DNA of 64,000 nucleotides from Gemmatimonadota bacterium (GCA_022823145.1 JAJDXS010000063.1:1-64000), one strand, 5' to 3'; shown: positions 42,816 through 53,741, counted from the stretch's first letter. Notes: generated from the sequence alone by a model not told the origin. A program made the numbers and translations.

Positions 42816-44975
42816 TTGAGCAGATCACCCCACCTCACGGCGGATCGTACATCCGCCTGTGCCGGGGCACCCTCGAGGGCCCGGACCGGAAAACCCCTTC
42901 GTGCGCTTGCCCTCTTCGCTTGCGCCACGCCCATGGTCCTCGGTTCCGGGACGGCCCAGGCACAGACCGAGGCGGAAGACACCGTCGAGCTCGCGCCGAT
43001 CGTCGTCACGGTGCTGAGGTCGCCGGTCCGTCTCGACCGCCTTCCGTTCTCGGCTTCGGTGCTCGCGGGCAGCGTCCTGTCCGAGGGCAACACGGGACTC
43101 TTCATCGAAGAGGCCTTGCACAGTCTTCCCGGAGTGCGGGTGCAGAACCGCTACAACCCCGCGATGGGCGAACGCATCTCGATACGCGGCTTCGGCGCCC
43201 GAGCGCAATTCGGCGTGCGCGGGATCAAGATCCTGGTGGACGGAATCCCGGCAACGCTGCCCGACGGGCAGACCACCCTCGACCACCTCGACATCGGTTC
43301 TCTCGGACGGGTCGAGGCGCTGCGCGGTCCGGCCGCGGCCCTGTACGGCAACGGTGCGGGCGGCGTCATCCTCTTTGAGAGCGCCACGCCGTACGCCGGA
43401 CCCTACAGTCAGCAGGCCTCGATCGTGGCAGGCTCGGACGGCCTGCTGCGGCTGCAGGCCACCGGTTCGGGAACGGCGGACAACCTCGCCTTCCGGGCCA
43501 GCGTGGCACAGCACCGGTTCGACGGCTATCGCAACAACCCCCTGGACATGGGCGACGACCCCTACAGCCGCGCCACGCGCACGACCGTGAACACCGGGGT
43601 CACCTCGTCTGTGGGCGGCGGACTCCTCAGGGTACAGCTGAGCGGCCTCGACCTCGACGCCCTCAACGCCGGCTCGCTGCCCGCGGCGCTCTTCGACGAG
43701 GGCAGCAACGAGGCATGGGGCTTCAACGTCCGCAGGGGCACCCGGAAGTACGTTCGGCAGGGTCAGGCCGGGGTCAGCTGGCAGGGCCCGATGGGCGGCC
43801 TGGAAGGCACCTTTTCCGCCTACGGAGTCAGACGCGAACTCGACAACCCGATTCCGAGCGCCGTCATCGACCTGGACAGGAACGGCGGCGGTGTGCGGGC
43901 TGCCCTGGCACGCGAATGGGAAAACGCATCGGGAGTAGGCAGAGTTGATTTCGGGATGGAGGGCGAAGTCATGAGCGACGCCCGCCTGAACTTCACGAAT
44001 GACGGCGGCGAGTCGGGCGCACTCACGCTCGATCAGCAGGAACGAGTCCGCGCCGCGGCCCTCTTCGGCCAGTTCCGCCTTCCCGTCGCGGGCCGCCTCG
44101 ACGCGGTGGGCGCGTTGCGCTTCGATCACTTCAACTTCCGCGCCGACGACAACTTCACCGCTGCCGACAACCCCGACGACTCCGGCACCCGCGGCATGAG
44201 CGGGCTGAGCCCCTCGCTCGGCTTCCACCTCGATCTGGGCAGACACGGGCTGTTCGCCTCGGTCGCGCGCTCCTTCGAGACCCCCACCACCACCGAACTC
44301 GCCAACCAGCCGAACCGCGCGGGCGGGTTCAACCCCGACCTCGAACCGCAGCGGGGCTGGACCGTCGAGGGCGGATTGCGCGGAGACCTGGGCGGCGGGG
44401 TCGCCTACGATCTGGCGGCGTTTTCGTCGAACCTCACCAACCAGCTCGTGCCGTTCGAGGTTCCAAGCGCGCCGTCGCGCCGTTTCTACCGCAACGTCGG
44501 CCGTTCGCGGCTGCGCGGCTTCGAGGCCTCGGCCCGGACCGCGCTGTCGTCGTCTCTCAGCGTCCGCCTCACCTACGGCTACGTCGATGCGCGTTTCACC
44601 GAGTTCTCCGTCGGCGACAACGACTTCGCCGACAACCGCATCCCCGGAATCGCGCCCCACCGGCTGGAGGCCGGCCTGCGGGCCCACCGCGGCCCCTGGT
44701 TCGGCGAACTCCGTCTCGAAGCACGGGACGACGTGCCGGCCAACGACGCCAACGATGCGATCGCCGACAGCTTCACCCTGGTCGACCTCCGCTTCGGCGC
44801 CTCGGAGATCGCCGCCGGGACCCTGCGGCTGTCGCCGTTCGTCGGCATCACCAATCTCACCAATGTGCGCTACGCCACGTCGGTCGTCGTGAACGCTTTC
44901 GGCGGACGGTACTTCGAGCCCGGCCCCGACCGCGGCGGTTATCTCGGCCTGTCGCTCGCCCTGGACCGCCGCTAG
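42816..44975 (+). CDS. TonB-dependent receptor
   Basis: This protein of about 719 aa is an outer-membrane energised importer. The signal peptide ends near GSGTAQAQ. A TonB-box-like TVELAPIVVTVLRSP precedes the plug domain, which has IRGFGARAQFGVRGIKILVDG, LDIGSLGRVEALRGPAAALYGNGAGG and similar plug signatures. The barrel follows and ends with YLGLSLALDRR. Receptors of this layout import chelated iron, cobalamin or other ligands; the substrate cannot be told. The start is uncertain (TTG 42816 assumed; the frame is open farther upstream). The two preceding carboxypeptidase-regulatory proteins may work with it at the outer membrane. Confidence 0.92.
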   Translation: MSRSPHLTADRTSACAGAPSRARTGKPLRALALFACATPMVLGSGTAQAQTEAEDTVELAPIVVTVLRSPVRLDRLPFSASVLAGSVLSEGNTGLFIEEALHSLPGVRVQNRYNPAMGERISIRGFGARAQFGVRGIKILVDGIPATLPDGQTTLDHLDIGSLGRVEALRGPAAALYGNGAGGVILFESATPYAGPYSQQASIVAGSDGLLRLQATGSGTADNLAFRASVAQHRFDGYRNNPLDMGDDPYSRATRTTVNTGVTSSVGGGLLRVQLSGLDLDALNAGSLPAALFDEGSNEAWGFNVRRGTRKYVRQGQAGVSWQGPMGGLEGTFSAYGVRRELDNPIPSAVIDLDRNGGGVRAALAREWENASGVGRVDFGMEGEVMSDARLNFTNDGGESGALTLDQQERVRAAALFGQFRLPVAGRLDAVGALRFDHFNFRADDNFTAADNPDDSGTRGMSGLSPSLGFHLDLGRHGLFASVARSFETPTTTELANQPNRAGGFNPDLEPQRGWTVEGGLRGDLGGGVAYDLAAFSSNLTNQLVPFEVPSAPSRRFYRNVGRSRLRGFEASARTALSSSLSVRLTYGYVDARFTEFSVGDNDFADNRIPGIAPHRLEAGLRAHRGPWFGELRLEARDDVPANDANDAIADSFTLVDLRFGASEIAAGTLRLSPFVGITNLTNVRYATSVVVNAFGGRYFEPGPDRGGYLGLSLALDRR

Positions 44976-45919
44976 AGCTGGTTCTGGGCCGCACAACCTC
45001 GCGGATTGCGGACCAGCCAGACGCTGTTCGCAACCGGACGCTCCCCCTCGGCGTCGGAGGGACGGCTGACGATCCGGGCTCCAAGCGACATCACTGACGA
45101 GCCGCCGCCATCCAGGTTCAGCGCCTCGTCCACGCCCAGCCAGAGGAAGAGGTTCGCCAGCTCGGGAAGCGTCATGCCGGCCGAGTGTGGAGGCTGGCGC
45201 CCATCCACGACGACGAGCCACAGCAGCCCCGCTTCCGTATCGAAGCCGACCGCAGTCCGGGGGTGCCTCGCGGCGGCGAAGGAGGGGCGATCGGTAACGG
45301 CCAGATCGGCCACGACGCTGCCGCCATCCAGAAGCTCGGGATCCCCCCCGACGACGTGTATCCCGCCGCTCCCGCCCCCGGGCCCGACCGTATCCGGTCC
45401 GAACGCCATCCGATCACCCGCCTGTACGGGAACGCCGATCCACGGCACCCGTTCCGCGTCCCAGGCCAGAGCGGGACGCGTCGAAAGGCGGGTGGTGGAT
45501 TCGGTGACCTCGGACCCCAAAGGGGCGCCGTTGTCCAGGCGGAAGAAGTCACCGTTGACGCCCACCAGGGCCTCGAGCGGCGCGGCGGGCGTCATGCGGG
45601 TGACCGCGGACCGGGTGCGGGTCGCGCCGTCCGGACCGGTGGCCGGGACCACCACGAGGTCGAGGTCACAGCGCGACAGCTCGGCCGATACCAGGTGGAT
45701 CGCCCAGGGCCCTCGGGCCGACCACACGTAGCGATAGACGGCCCCTTCGGTGAGAACGCGCTGACGCAGGGAGTCGGGGGTCAGTTGTGACAGGGCCGCG
45801 GGCGGGAGCGGCTCGGCGTCGGCAGTTGTCCCGGGCGACACCTCACAAGCCGTCACGACTGCCGCGAACAGAGGCCCGGCGACCGCGCACCCCCTGGAAT
45901 ACCGCCGCATCCTCTTCAT
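44972..45919 (-). CDS. Phosphodiester glycosidase (NAGPA-domain) protein
   Basis: This 315-aa exported protein has the NAGPA/DUF2233 pattern: ALVGVNGDFFRLDNGAPLG, RHPRTAVGFDTEAGLLWLVVVDGR, GMTLPELANLFLWLGVDEALNLDGGGSS. These blocks mark enzymes that remove GlcNAc-like caps from phosphodiesters or act on exopolysaccharide. A signal/lipoprotein-like N-terminus (AAVVTACEV) precedes them. The start at 45919 is supported by GGAGGG 8 nt upstream. Its stop shares bases with the convergent TonB receptor stop (CTAG). Confidence 0.85.
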   Translation of the reverse strand: MKRMRRYSRGCAVAGPLFAAVVTACEVSPGTTADAEPLPPAALSQLTPDSLRQRVLTEGAVYRYVWSARGPWAIHLVSAELSRCDLDLVVVPATGPDGATRTRSAVTRMTPAAPLEALVGVNGDFFRLDNGAPLGSEVTESTTRLSTRPALAWDAERVPWIGVPVQAGDRMAFGPDTVGPGGGSGGIHVVGGDPELLDGGSVVADLAVTDRPSFAAARHPRTAVGFDTEAGLLWLVVVDGRQPPHSAGMTLPELANLFLWLGVDEALNLDGGGSSVMSLGARIVSRPSDAEGERPVANSVWLVRNPRGCAAQNQL

Positions 45920-46051
45920 CGCGAACCCTCCGTCGGCAGACGAAGCATCAATGGCCGTGGAGGACCAAGATGACACCCCCGGCTCCGCGGTCAAGCCGCC
46001 CTTGGCGCCACGCTCTGGAATCGAACGCCCGCAACCCGTATACTCCCCGAC

Positions 46052-46531
46052 ATGCCCCTGCGAACGCTGTACCTCGCCCTCGCGATGGCGGTACTGGCGG
46101 GGAGCGCTCGCGCATCCGCCCAATACCGCTTCGGCCTATCGCTCGGCGGCGCCGGATTCGCGGCTATCGTCGCCGAGTACCGATGGTCCCACCAGGGACT
46201 AGAAATCCAGGCGGGGACATGGCGTTTTCGCGACCTTAGCCTTGCGGTGACGGGCAAGCAGTACGTGGGCTCATACGCGGTGGAACCCTATGGGGGGCTG
46301 GGGCTCTGGGGGGTCGTGGCCGGTAGCGAGACCGGGACCGGATTCGGCATCATCGCCCGCTTTCCCATCGGGCTCGACTGGAACATCGCATCCGGCCATG
46401 CGGTCGGCGCGGCGCTCCATTTCAACCGTGCGCTCGTGGTGAAGCGTCCCGACCCCGAAGACCGGCGCCCTCCGCGGGGAGCGTTCATTCCGCTTCCCGA
46501 GATCAGCTACCGCTGGGATCCCGGCTATTGA
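46052..46531 (+). CDS. Small exported beta-rich protein
   Basis: This 159-aa protein has a clear signal peptide (PLRTLYLALAMAVLAGSARASA) and then short amphipathic strands (YRFGLSLGGAGFAAIVAEYRW, GGLGLWGVVAGSETGTGFGIIA), ending in ISYRWDPGY. It looks like a small outer-membrane barrel or lipid-binding protein. No family is recognised. Its last 7 nt overlap the convergent thrC end. Confidence 0.7.
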   Translation: MPLRTLYLALAMAVLAGSARASAQYRFGLSLGGAGFAAIVAEYRWSHQGLEIQAGTWRFRDLSLAVTGKQYVGSYAVEPYGGLGLWGVVAGSETGTGFGIIARFPIGLDWNIASGHAVGAALHFNRALVVKRPDPEDRRPPRGAFIPLPEISYRWDPGY

Positions 46532-47727
46532 TCGGACCGGCCAACCGGCTCCATCCCCACGTATTTCAGCCCGCTGCCCGTGTTGAAGAGGACCACCTCG
46601 TCGTTCGCGCCGATCAGGCCCATCTCCATGAGCCGGGGCACCGCGGCCGCCGTGGCTCCCCCCTCGGGGGCCGCGAAGATCCCCGTATCCGCTCCCATGA
46701 TCCCCACCCACTCCTTCATTTCGGCGTCGGGCACCGCCACCGCGCCGCCCTCCGACTCGCGGATCGCGCGCAGGATCAGGAAGTCTCCCACGGCGCCCGG
46801 CACGCGAAGCCCCGCGGCGTAGGTGACCGCATCCTCCCACGTCCCCGCCTCTTCGCGGCCCTCCTCCCACGCCCTGACCATCGGCGCGCATCCGGTGGAC
46901 TGCACGCTGAACATCCGCGGCCTCGCGGACCCGATCCACCCGAGTTCCTCCATCTCGTCGAAGGCCTTCCACATCCCGATCAGCCCGGTCCCGCCTCCCG
47001 TCGGGTAGACGATCGCGTCGGGGAGCCGGCCGCCCAGCTGCTCGAAGAGCTCATAGCCCATGGTCTTCTTCCCCTCCACCCGGTACGGCTCCTTCAGGGT
47101 GGAAAGGTCCCACCAGCCGTCCTCGTCGCAGCGCTGACGCACGACGCGGCCACAGTCGCTGATCAGACCGTCCAGCAGTTCCAGGTCGGCACCCAGGGCC
47201 CGGATCTCGGCCAGGATCGGCAGGGGCGTGTCCTCCGGCACCACGACATGCACGGGGAGGCCCGCCGCCGCTCCGTAGGCAGCGCTCGACCCGGCCGCAT
47301 TGCCGGCGGACGGGATCGCGAGTTCACGTGCTCCGAGTTCGAAGGCGCGGGACACCGCCATGCACAGCCCCCGGTCCTTGAAGGAACCCGTGGGATTCTG
47401 CCCCTCGTCCTTGATCCACAGTCTCCGCACTCCGAATCGGCGGGCAAGGCGGCGCGAGTCGACGAGCGGGGTGAAGCCCTCCCCCAGCGTGACCCGGAAG
47501 GCCCGGTCGCGCACCGGCAGCACTTCCTCGTACCGCCACAGAGTGGGAGCGCGGCCGACCAGGGCGCCGGGGGTGAACCGGTCCCGCAGCGCCCCCAGGT
47601 CGTACCGGGCGAACAGCGGCTTGCCGGCGGGCGAGAGGCCGATCAACTGTTCCGAATCGAAGATCTCGTCCGTCGCCGTGCACTGCAGGAACGCGGCTCC
47701 GGGCAAGGGGGACGTGGCGGATGGCAT
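46525..47727 (-). CDS. thrC: Threonine synthase
   Basis: This 400-aa PLP enzyme turns O-phosphohomoserine into threonine. Seen: LGEGFTPLVDSRRLA, the PLP-lysine block NPTGSFKDRGL, SAGNAAGSSAAYGAAAGL for phosphate binding, PTGGGTGLIGMWKAF and the C-terminal STGCAPMV and NTGSGLKY blocks. An N-terminal extra segment of 25 residues (FLQCTATDEIFDSEQLIGLS) is typical of the ThrC group that carries a small leading domain. The start at 47727 is chosen because the longer open frame lacks similarity. It is divergent from the sigma factor gene that follows. Confidence 0.93.
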   Translation of the reverse strand: MPSATSPLPGAAFLQCTATDEIFDSEQLIGLSPAGKPLFARYDLGALRDRFTPGALVGRAPTLWRYEEVLPVRDRAFRVTLGEGFTPLVDSRRLARRFGVRRLWIKDEGQNPTGSFKDRGLCMAVSRAFELGARELAIPSAGNAAGSSAAYGAAAGLPVHVVVPEDTPLPILAEIRALGADLELLDGLISDCGRVVRQRCDEDGWWDLSTLKEPYRVEGKKTMGYELFEQLGGRLPDAIVYPTGGGTGLIGMWKAFDEMEELGWIGSARPRMFSVQSTGCAPMVRAWEEGREEAGTWEDAVTYAAGLRVPGAVGDFLILRAIRESEGGAVAVPDAEMKEWVGIMGADTGIFAAPEGGATAAAVPRLMEMGLIGANDEVVLFNTGSGLKYVGMEPVGRSDQ

Positions 47728-47882
47728 CGAGGGATTCCTCGCAGTCGGGGGACCGGGCTGAATGGCTCGCTTGGCGCGGGCAACCATTCTCTGATTACCG
47801 TACATCAGAAGTCACGACCGCAAGAAAGGTAATGCGCCACGACTCGTGCGGGGGGCAGCGTGGAGTCATCCGTGGAAAAGAC

Positions 47883-48488
47883 ATGGAGGATCCCGCATTG
47901 AACCGGCCGCCGAGCGCCACAACCGGATCCCGAGACATGGAAGCGCAACTCATTCGCCGGGCGTGTGACGGAGACGGCAGGGCCGTCCGCGCCCTCTACG
48001 ACCGATACGCGCCGAGGGTGTTCGCCGTGGTGCGGCGCATAGCCGGCGACGACGATCTTGCGCAGGACTATGCGCAGGAAGCCTGGATACGGGCGATTCG
48101 GGCGCTGCCCACCTTTCGGGGTGACGCCCGTTTTTCCACCTGGCTTCACCGGATCGCCGTCAATTCGGCGCTGCAATCGATCAGAAAAGCCAAGACCCGG
48201 CGCATGCGGGAAGTATCGGTGCCCGACGAGATCGCCGTAGCGCCGCGCATGGGCGACGCCCTCCTGAAGCGCAAGCTGGAGGAGTCGCTGGACCTGCTCC
48301 CGGAAGGGATGCGCAAGGTCCTGATCCTCCACGACGTGGAAGGATACACACACGAGGAGATCGGGACCGCCCTCGGGGTGACCGCGGGCACCTCGAAGTC
48401 ACAGTTGTTCAAGGCGCGAGCGAAGATGCGCCGCATGCTGCGCGGATTCGAACCCAGTCCGAAGGAAGTGGAAGCATGGAGCGTTTGA
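47883..48488 (+). CDS. ECF-family RNA polymerase sigma factor
   Basis: This 201-aa sigma factor has region 2 (ALYDRYAPRVFAVVRRIAGDDDLAQDYAQEAWIRAIRALPTF; quoted parts typical of DLAQD and YAQEAW) and region 4 (LLPEGMRKVLILHDVEGYTHEEIG, then TSKSQLFKARAKMRR for -35 binding). The start could also be ATG 47937; 47883 is used because it gives a fuller N-terminus. The next gene overlaps by 13 nt and looks like its anti-sigma factor. The trio with the PDZ protein suggests an envelope-stress module. Confidence 0.92.
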   Translation: MEDPALNRPPSATTGSRDMEAQLIRRACDGDGRAVRALYDRYAPRVFAVVRRIAGDDDLAQDYAQEAWIRAIRALPTFRGDARFSTWLHRIAVNSALQSIRKAKTRRMREVSVPDEIAVAPRMGDALLKRKLEESLDLLPEGMRKVLILHDVEGYTHEEIGTALGVTAGTSKSQLFKARAKMRRMLRGFEPSPKEVEAWSV

Positions 48489-49141
48489 AACTTGAGGATC
48501 TGGCGCGGTTGGTCGATGAGCGGCCGACCCCGCAGGAGCAGGCGGTGCTGGACGGCGATCCCGTGCTGCGCCGCGAACTGGAGGCGCTGAAGGCGCAGGC
48601 CCGTACGCTGCGCAACCTTCCGGCGATACTGCCGCCACCGGGCGGATGGCACGAACTGGAGCAGGAACTGGTCACGACGGGCCTGATCAGGGGACACGTC
48701 CCCGGCGCGGGCATCTGGCGAAAGTGGATGCAGATCGCCGCGGCGTTCATCCTCTTCATCGGCGGCACGGCGTTCGGCTGGTATACTGCGGCGGCGCCCG
48801 GTCTCGACGGCAACGTGCCGCAACAGGCTTCGGCGAGTCCGGACATCTCCACGTCTGCCACGCCCGAATCGCTCGACGACGCCCGCAGGGCGGTCGAAGA
48901 GGCGGAACGGGAGTGGAGGCGCGCCTACCGTCAACACCAGGAACTCTTCCATGCGGTCAACGGGCAACAGCAGCGGCGGGATCCGGCCGCTCGGCTGGCG
49001 GGACTCGAGGCCCTGGTCGCAGCGGGCGAGGTGGCCGTGCAGGAGTCGCCCGACGACGAGTTCTTCAACGTCCTCTACGTGAACGCGCTGATGGAGCGGC
49101 AGCAGGCCCTCAGCCAGATCAGCCTGGACGCCTGGCACTGA
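48476..49141 (+). CDS. Putative anti-sigma factor, single TM
   Basis: This 221-aa protein has an N-terminal cytoplasmic part (residues 1-80, helical, LVDERPTPQEQAVLDGDPVLRREL), one TM segment (MQIAAAFILFIGGTAFGWY, about 84-102) and a periplasmic helical part with a coiled coil (ARRAVEEAEREWRRAYRQHQEL). No zinc-finger Cys/His motif is present. Overlap with the sigma gene and the TM layout support an anti-sigma role; the family itself was not recognised. Confidence 0.75.
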   Translation: MERLKLEDLARLVDERPTPQEQAVLDGDPVLRRELEALKAQARTLRNLPAILPPPGGWHELEQELVTTGLIRGHVPGAGIWRKWMQIAAAFILFIGGTAFGWYTAAAPGLDGNVPQQASASPDISTSATPESLDDARRAVEEAEREWRRAYRQHQELFHAVNGQQQRRDPAARLAGLEALVAAGEVAVQESPDDEFFNVLYVNALMERQQALSQISLDAWH

Positions 49142-49142
49142 T

Positions 49143-50144
49143 ATGACCACGCTTCGCTCGCTGGCTTTGCTCGGCGCCCTTGGCGCCGCACTCCCGGGGC
49201 CGGGCCACGCCCAGGAAACCCTCGCATCGGAGCAGAACCGGGCCTGGATCGGCGTCCGCGCGGCGGCATCCACGCTTCCCGGCGACCAGGCCTTTGCCTT
49301 GCTCGTCGCCGACATCTACGTCTCCGGGCCTGCCCACCGGAGTGGCCTGTTGCCCGGGGATCTGATCGTCGCCGCCAACGGCACCGCCCTGACCAGCTAC
49401 GACGACTGGCTGAACGCCGTCTCCGTACTGGAACCCGGCCAGCCCTTCCTGGTGGGGCTGATGAGGGGCAGGACCACGGCGGACGTCACCATCATCGCCG
49501 ACCGGCGGCCCGGAGCACCGTTCGATGTGGCTCGCTTCGACACCATCCGGGCACGCTTCGCCAAGACCGTGGACTCGATCCTGCAACTGGTGGTCGAGGG
49601 CGGCCCCAACGACTCCGTGGTCATCAGCTTCATGAGCACCAGCGAACGGTTGCGTGCGGCCGAGGCACGCATCGAGACCAGGTGGAGGAGCTCCGTCACG
49701 GTCAGACGCGCCGACGCCGAACTCCGGCGCGAGGCGGAAACAACAAGCAGACTGGGCGAGCAGGAATTCACCCCGCCCGTCGCCGGTGGCGGCGGAGATC
49801 TGCGTGCCGCGATTGAAGTGGTGGACACGAGCACGGCGCCCGCGCTGACCCCCTTTACCCTGGGCCACCCGATGGTGCTCGGCGGAATCCAGGTGCGCGG
49901 TCTCACGGCGGAGCTGGCCCGTTTCGTGGGCGTGGCCTCGGGGATGCTCGTCACGGACGTGCTGTACATGAGTCCGGCCGCTCGAGCCGGCTTCCAGGGT
50001 GGAGACGTCATTCTGGCCGTCGCCGGGCAGCCGGTGGGGTCGCTGACCGAACTGCGGACGGCGTTGGCGCTGGCCGTTCTGCCTACGGCGATCACCGTGG
50101 TGCGCCGCGGCGAGGAACTGGACCTGACCTACCCTCCGGGTTGA
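49143..50144 (+). CDS. Exported protein with two PDZ domains
   Basis: This 333-aa protein has a signal peptide (residues 1-23, ending PGHAQ) and two PDZ-like domains: HRSGLLPGDLIVAANGTALTSYDDW near 60-95 and AARAGFQGGDVILAVAGQPVGSLTEL near 280-310. No protease catalytic triad is seen between them, so it is not DegP. A PDZ protein in the same operon as sigma and anti-sigma could sense misfolded outer-membrane proteins. It starts 1 nt after the anti-sigma stop. Confidence 0.85.
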   Translation: MTTLRSLALLGALGAALPGPGHAQETLASEQNRAWIGVRAAASTLPGDQAFALLVADIYVSGPAHRSGLLPGDLIVAANGTALTSYDDWLNAVSVLEPGQPFLVGLMRGRTTADVTIIADRRPGAPFDVARFDTIRARFAKTVDSILQLVVEGGPNDSVVISFMSTSERLRAAEARIETRWRSSVTVRRADAELRREAETTSRLGEQEFTPPVAGGGGDLRAAIEVVDTSTAPALTPFTLGHPMVLGGIQVRGLTAELARFVGVASGMLVTDVLYMSPAARAGFQGGDVILAVAGQPVGSLTELRTALALAVLPTAITVVRRGEELDLTYPPG

Positions 50145-50165
50145 GCCCGACGCGGGCCCGACGCG

Positions 50166-51380
<1,215 letters not shown>

Positions 51381-51393
51381 GCGCTCTTCTCCG

Positions 51394-52995
51394 CTAGAAG
51401 GGCCGGAACCGTCCCCGCATCCGCTCCATTTGCTCCTGTTGTCTCGCCTGGAGCTGCGCCGCACCGATCAGCGCGAGCTGTTCCCCTTCTTCCAGCCCGG
51501 CAAGGATCTCGGCGTAATCCCAGTCGCTCACGCCCATCACAACCGGACGTGGTTCGATGTTCCCCATCTCATCGACGACGAACGCCACCGCGGGTCGGAA
51601 CGCGGGGTCTCCGCTGGACCCCCCCATCGCCGCCATCATCCCGCCCCCGAATCCGCGTCCCGCACCGCCACGTCCGCCCGGCTGGCCGCCCGGGAACCGG
51701 TCCTGTCCCGCTTGGCCGGCTTCCGCGACGCCATCCCCGTTGGCCCCGGGCATCGTCTCTTCGGACATCCCGGCTGGCCGCTGGCCACCGCCACGCTGAG
51801 CGCGCATCGCCGAAAACAGCGCCCGCGCCGAATCCGGGCCGATGTCTCCCGACTCCATCGCGGCCCGTATGTCGGCCATCTGGTTGCCGCCCGCACCCGC
51901 GCCGCCCGGCATGGCGCCGTTCGCCATCCCACCGGCCCCCGCCATTCTGCCTCCCGCCGACACTCCCGCCCTGGCTGCCGCCTCGGCCATCAGATCCCCC
52001 CACGCACTCCTGTCGACCGAAACCGACTGCGGATCCATTCCCAGCACCTCGGCCGCGGGCGCGAGTTCCTGGGGCTGGACGATCGCGTTATTGGGAACCG
52101 TCAGGGTGGCCAGCCGCTCGTCCACCAGCACCTCGACCTCGGCGTTCATACCCGGCTTCAACAGTCCGGCTCGATTGTCCAGCAGCACGATGACCGGGAA
52201 CATGGTCACGTTCTGCTCGACCACGGCCTGCGGCTCGATCTTCTCGATCGCGCCCCGGAAGGTCCGGTCGGGGAAGGCCTCAACCGTCACCGTTGCCGCC
52301 ATGCCCGCGGTGAGCTGACCCACATCCGTTTCGTCCACGAGGGTGCGGACGCGCATGTCGTCGAGATTCGCCATGATGAACAGCGTGGTGCCGCCCGAGA
52401 CATTCTGGGTGGCGGACTGGATGACCTGACCGTACTCGACCTGCTTCTCCAGGATCGTCCCTGCCATCGGTGCGCGGATCGTCACGTCCGAGAGTCGCAG
52501 TCGGGCCAGTTCCAGATTGGTGTGGGCGCGGACGAGGGCAGCCTGCGCGTTGGCATATTCCAGCTGCCGCGATTCGTACTCCTGCGCGGTGATTACCTCC
52601 TTGTCCAGGAGTTCCCTCGAGCGCTGCAACTGATCTTCCGCGATGTCGATTCTGGCCTTTGCGACGACGGAATCGGCCCGGGCCTGGTTGAACGCGTTTT
52701 GAACGTCTCGCGGATCCACGCGGGCCAACAACGTTCCCGGCTCGACTTCGTCGCCCGAATCCACGTACAGATCCAGGATCTCGCCCGACGCCTTGGACTT
52801 CACCTCCACTTTCAGGACAGGCTCCAGCTCTCCGGTCGCTTCCGCTGTGATGCGAAGATCGCGGATCTCGGCCGGCGCCGTCTGAACGGCGATGTCCCCA
52901 GTCGGCTCCTCCTGCACCTCGCAGCCCACAAGCCCCGCGAGGAGCGCGGCAGCGCCCAGCGCCATCACCGTTCTGCCAGGGTCGACACTCTTCAT
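51394..52995 (-). CDS. MacA/HlyD-type periplasmic adaptor with a Gly/Met-rich insertion
   Basis: This 533-aa lipoprotein (lipobox LLAGLVGC) links a MacB-type transporter to a TolC channel. The HlyD core is seen: EVKSKASGEILDLYVDSGDEV lipoyl half, an alpha-hairpin (DVQNAFNQARADSVVAKARIDIAEDQL) and ARLRLSDVTIRAPMAGTIL. Between about residues 345 and 475 lies a low-complexity Gly/Ala/Met/Arg-rich insertion (GAGGMANGAMPGGAGAGG and later QPGGRGGAGRGFGGG), which is not part of the normal MacA fold. The final beta part then resumes. The gene shares one base with the upstream ATPase stop (TGATG). Confidence 0.9.
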   Translation of the reverse strand: MKSVDPGRTVMALGAAALLAGLVGCEVQEEPTGDIAVQTAPAEIRDLRITAEATGELEPVLKVEVKSKASGEILDLYVDSGDEVEPGTLLARVDPRDVQNAFNQARADSVVAKARIDIAEDQLQRSRELLDKEVITAQEYESRQLEYANAQAALVRAHTNLELARLRLSDVTIRAPMAGTILEKQVEYGQVIQSATQNVSGGTTLFIMANLDDMRVRTLVDETDVGQLTAGMAATVTVEAFPDRTFRGAIEKIEPQAVVEQNVTMFPVIVLLDNRAGLLKPGMNAEVEVLVDERLATLTVPNNAIVQPQELAPAAEVLGMDPQSVSVDRSAWGDLMAEAAARAGVSAGGRMAGAGGMANGAMPGGAGAGGNQMADIRAAMESGDIGPDSARALFSAMRAQRGGGQRPAGMSEETMPGANGDGVAEAGQAGQDRFPGGQPGGRGGAGRGFGGGMMAAMGGSSGDPAFRPAVAFVVDEMGNIEPRPVVMGVSDWDYAEILAGLEEGEQLALIGAAQLQARQQEQMERMRGRFRPF

Positions 52996-53741
52996 CAGTT
53001 GACCTTTCCTTCGTTCTCAAAGTCGCGCTCGACCAGCCCGTCGTTCAGATGGATCTGCCGGGAAGCCCAGGCCGCGATGTCGGATTCGTGCGTGACCAGC
53101 ACGATGGTCTGCCCGGCCTGGTTCAACGCGGCCAGCATCTCCACGATCTCCATGGTGGTGCGCGAATCGAGGTTCCCCGTGGGCTCGTCCGCGAGCAGAA
53201 GCGCCGGGTCGTTCACCAGGGCCCGTGCGATCGCTACCCGCTGGCGCTGACCACCGGAGAGTTCGGGCGGCCTGTGGTCCATGCGATCCGCCAGGCCCAC
53301 GAGAGTCAGCTTCTCCTCCGCGCGCTTCCGTCTTTCTCTGGAGGACATGCCCGCATAGATGAGCGGAAGTTCGACATTGTGCAGCGCGGTCGCTCGCGGG
53401 AGCAGGTTGAAGGTCTGAAACACGAACCCGATATCGCGGTTCCGAACGCGCGCGAGCTGGTCGTCCGAAAGCTCGGAGACCTTGCGTCCGTTCAGCCAGT
53501 AGTCACCGCCCGTCGGTGTGTCCAGGCAGCCGATCAGGTTCATGAACGTGGACTTGCCGCTGCCGGACGGTCCCATGATCGCGACGAACTCGCCGCGCTT
53601 GACCTCGAGGTCGACACCCCGTACCGCGCGAACGGTCTCCGCGCCGAGGATGTAGTACTTCCGCAGGCCCTCCGTGTGGATGACCACGCCGTTCGTTTCG
53701 GAATTGCTGCCGTTCTGCCCCCGCCGCCCTCTGTTCCTCAT
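52995..53741 (-). CDS. MacB-type ABC transporter ATP-binding protein
   Basis: This 248-aa ATPase carries Walker [11 protein letters not shown]-loop [10 protein letters not shown], signature [15 protein letters not shown], Walker [14 protein letters not shown] and switch His in LVTHESD. The [14 protein letters not shown] region is typical of the LolD/MacB class. About 17 basic/polar residues precede the domain. Both neighbours overlap by TGATG, so TolC, ATPase, adaptor and permease are co-translated. Confidence 0.95.
   Translation of the reverse strand: MRNRGRRGQNGSNSETNGVVIHTEGLRKYYILGAETVRAVRGVDLEVKRGEFVAIMGPSGSGKSTFMNLIGCLDTPTGGDYWLNGRKVSELSDDQLARVRNRDIGFVFQTFNLLPRATALHNVELPLIYAGMSSRERRKRAEEKLTLVGLADRMDHRPPELSGGQRQRVAIARALVNDPALLLADEPTGNLDSRTTMEIVEMLAALNQAGQTIVLVTHESDIAAWASRQIHLNDGLVERDFENEGKVN

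Noticed and set aside
42825..45221. Minus-strand 798-codon frame
   Set aside because: Shadow of the TonB receptor; no family pattern.
48440..48465. tRNA-like T-loop text GGATTCGAACCC
   Set aside because: It is inside the sigma factor coding region and no cloverleaf forms around it.
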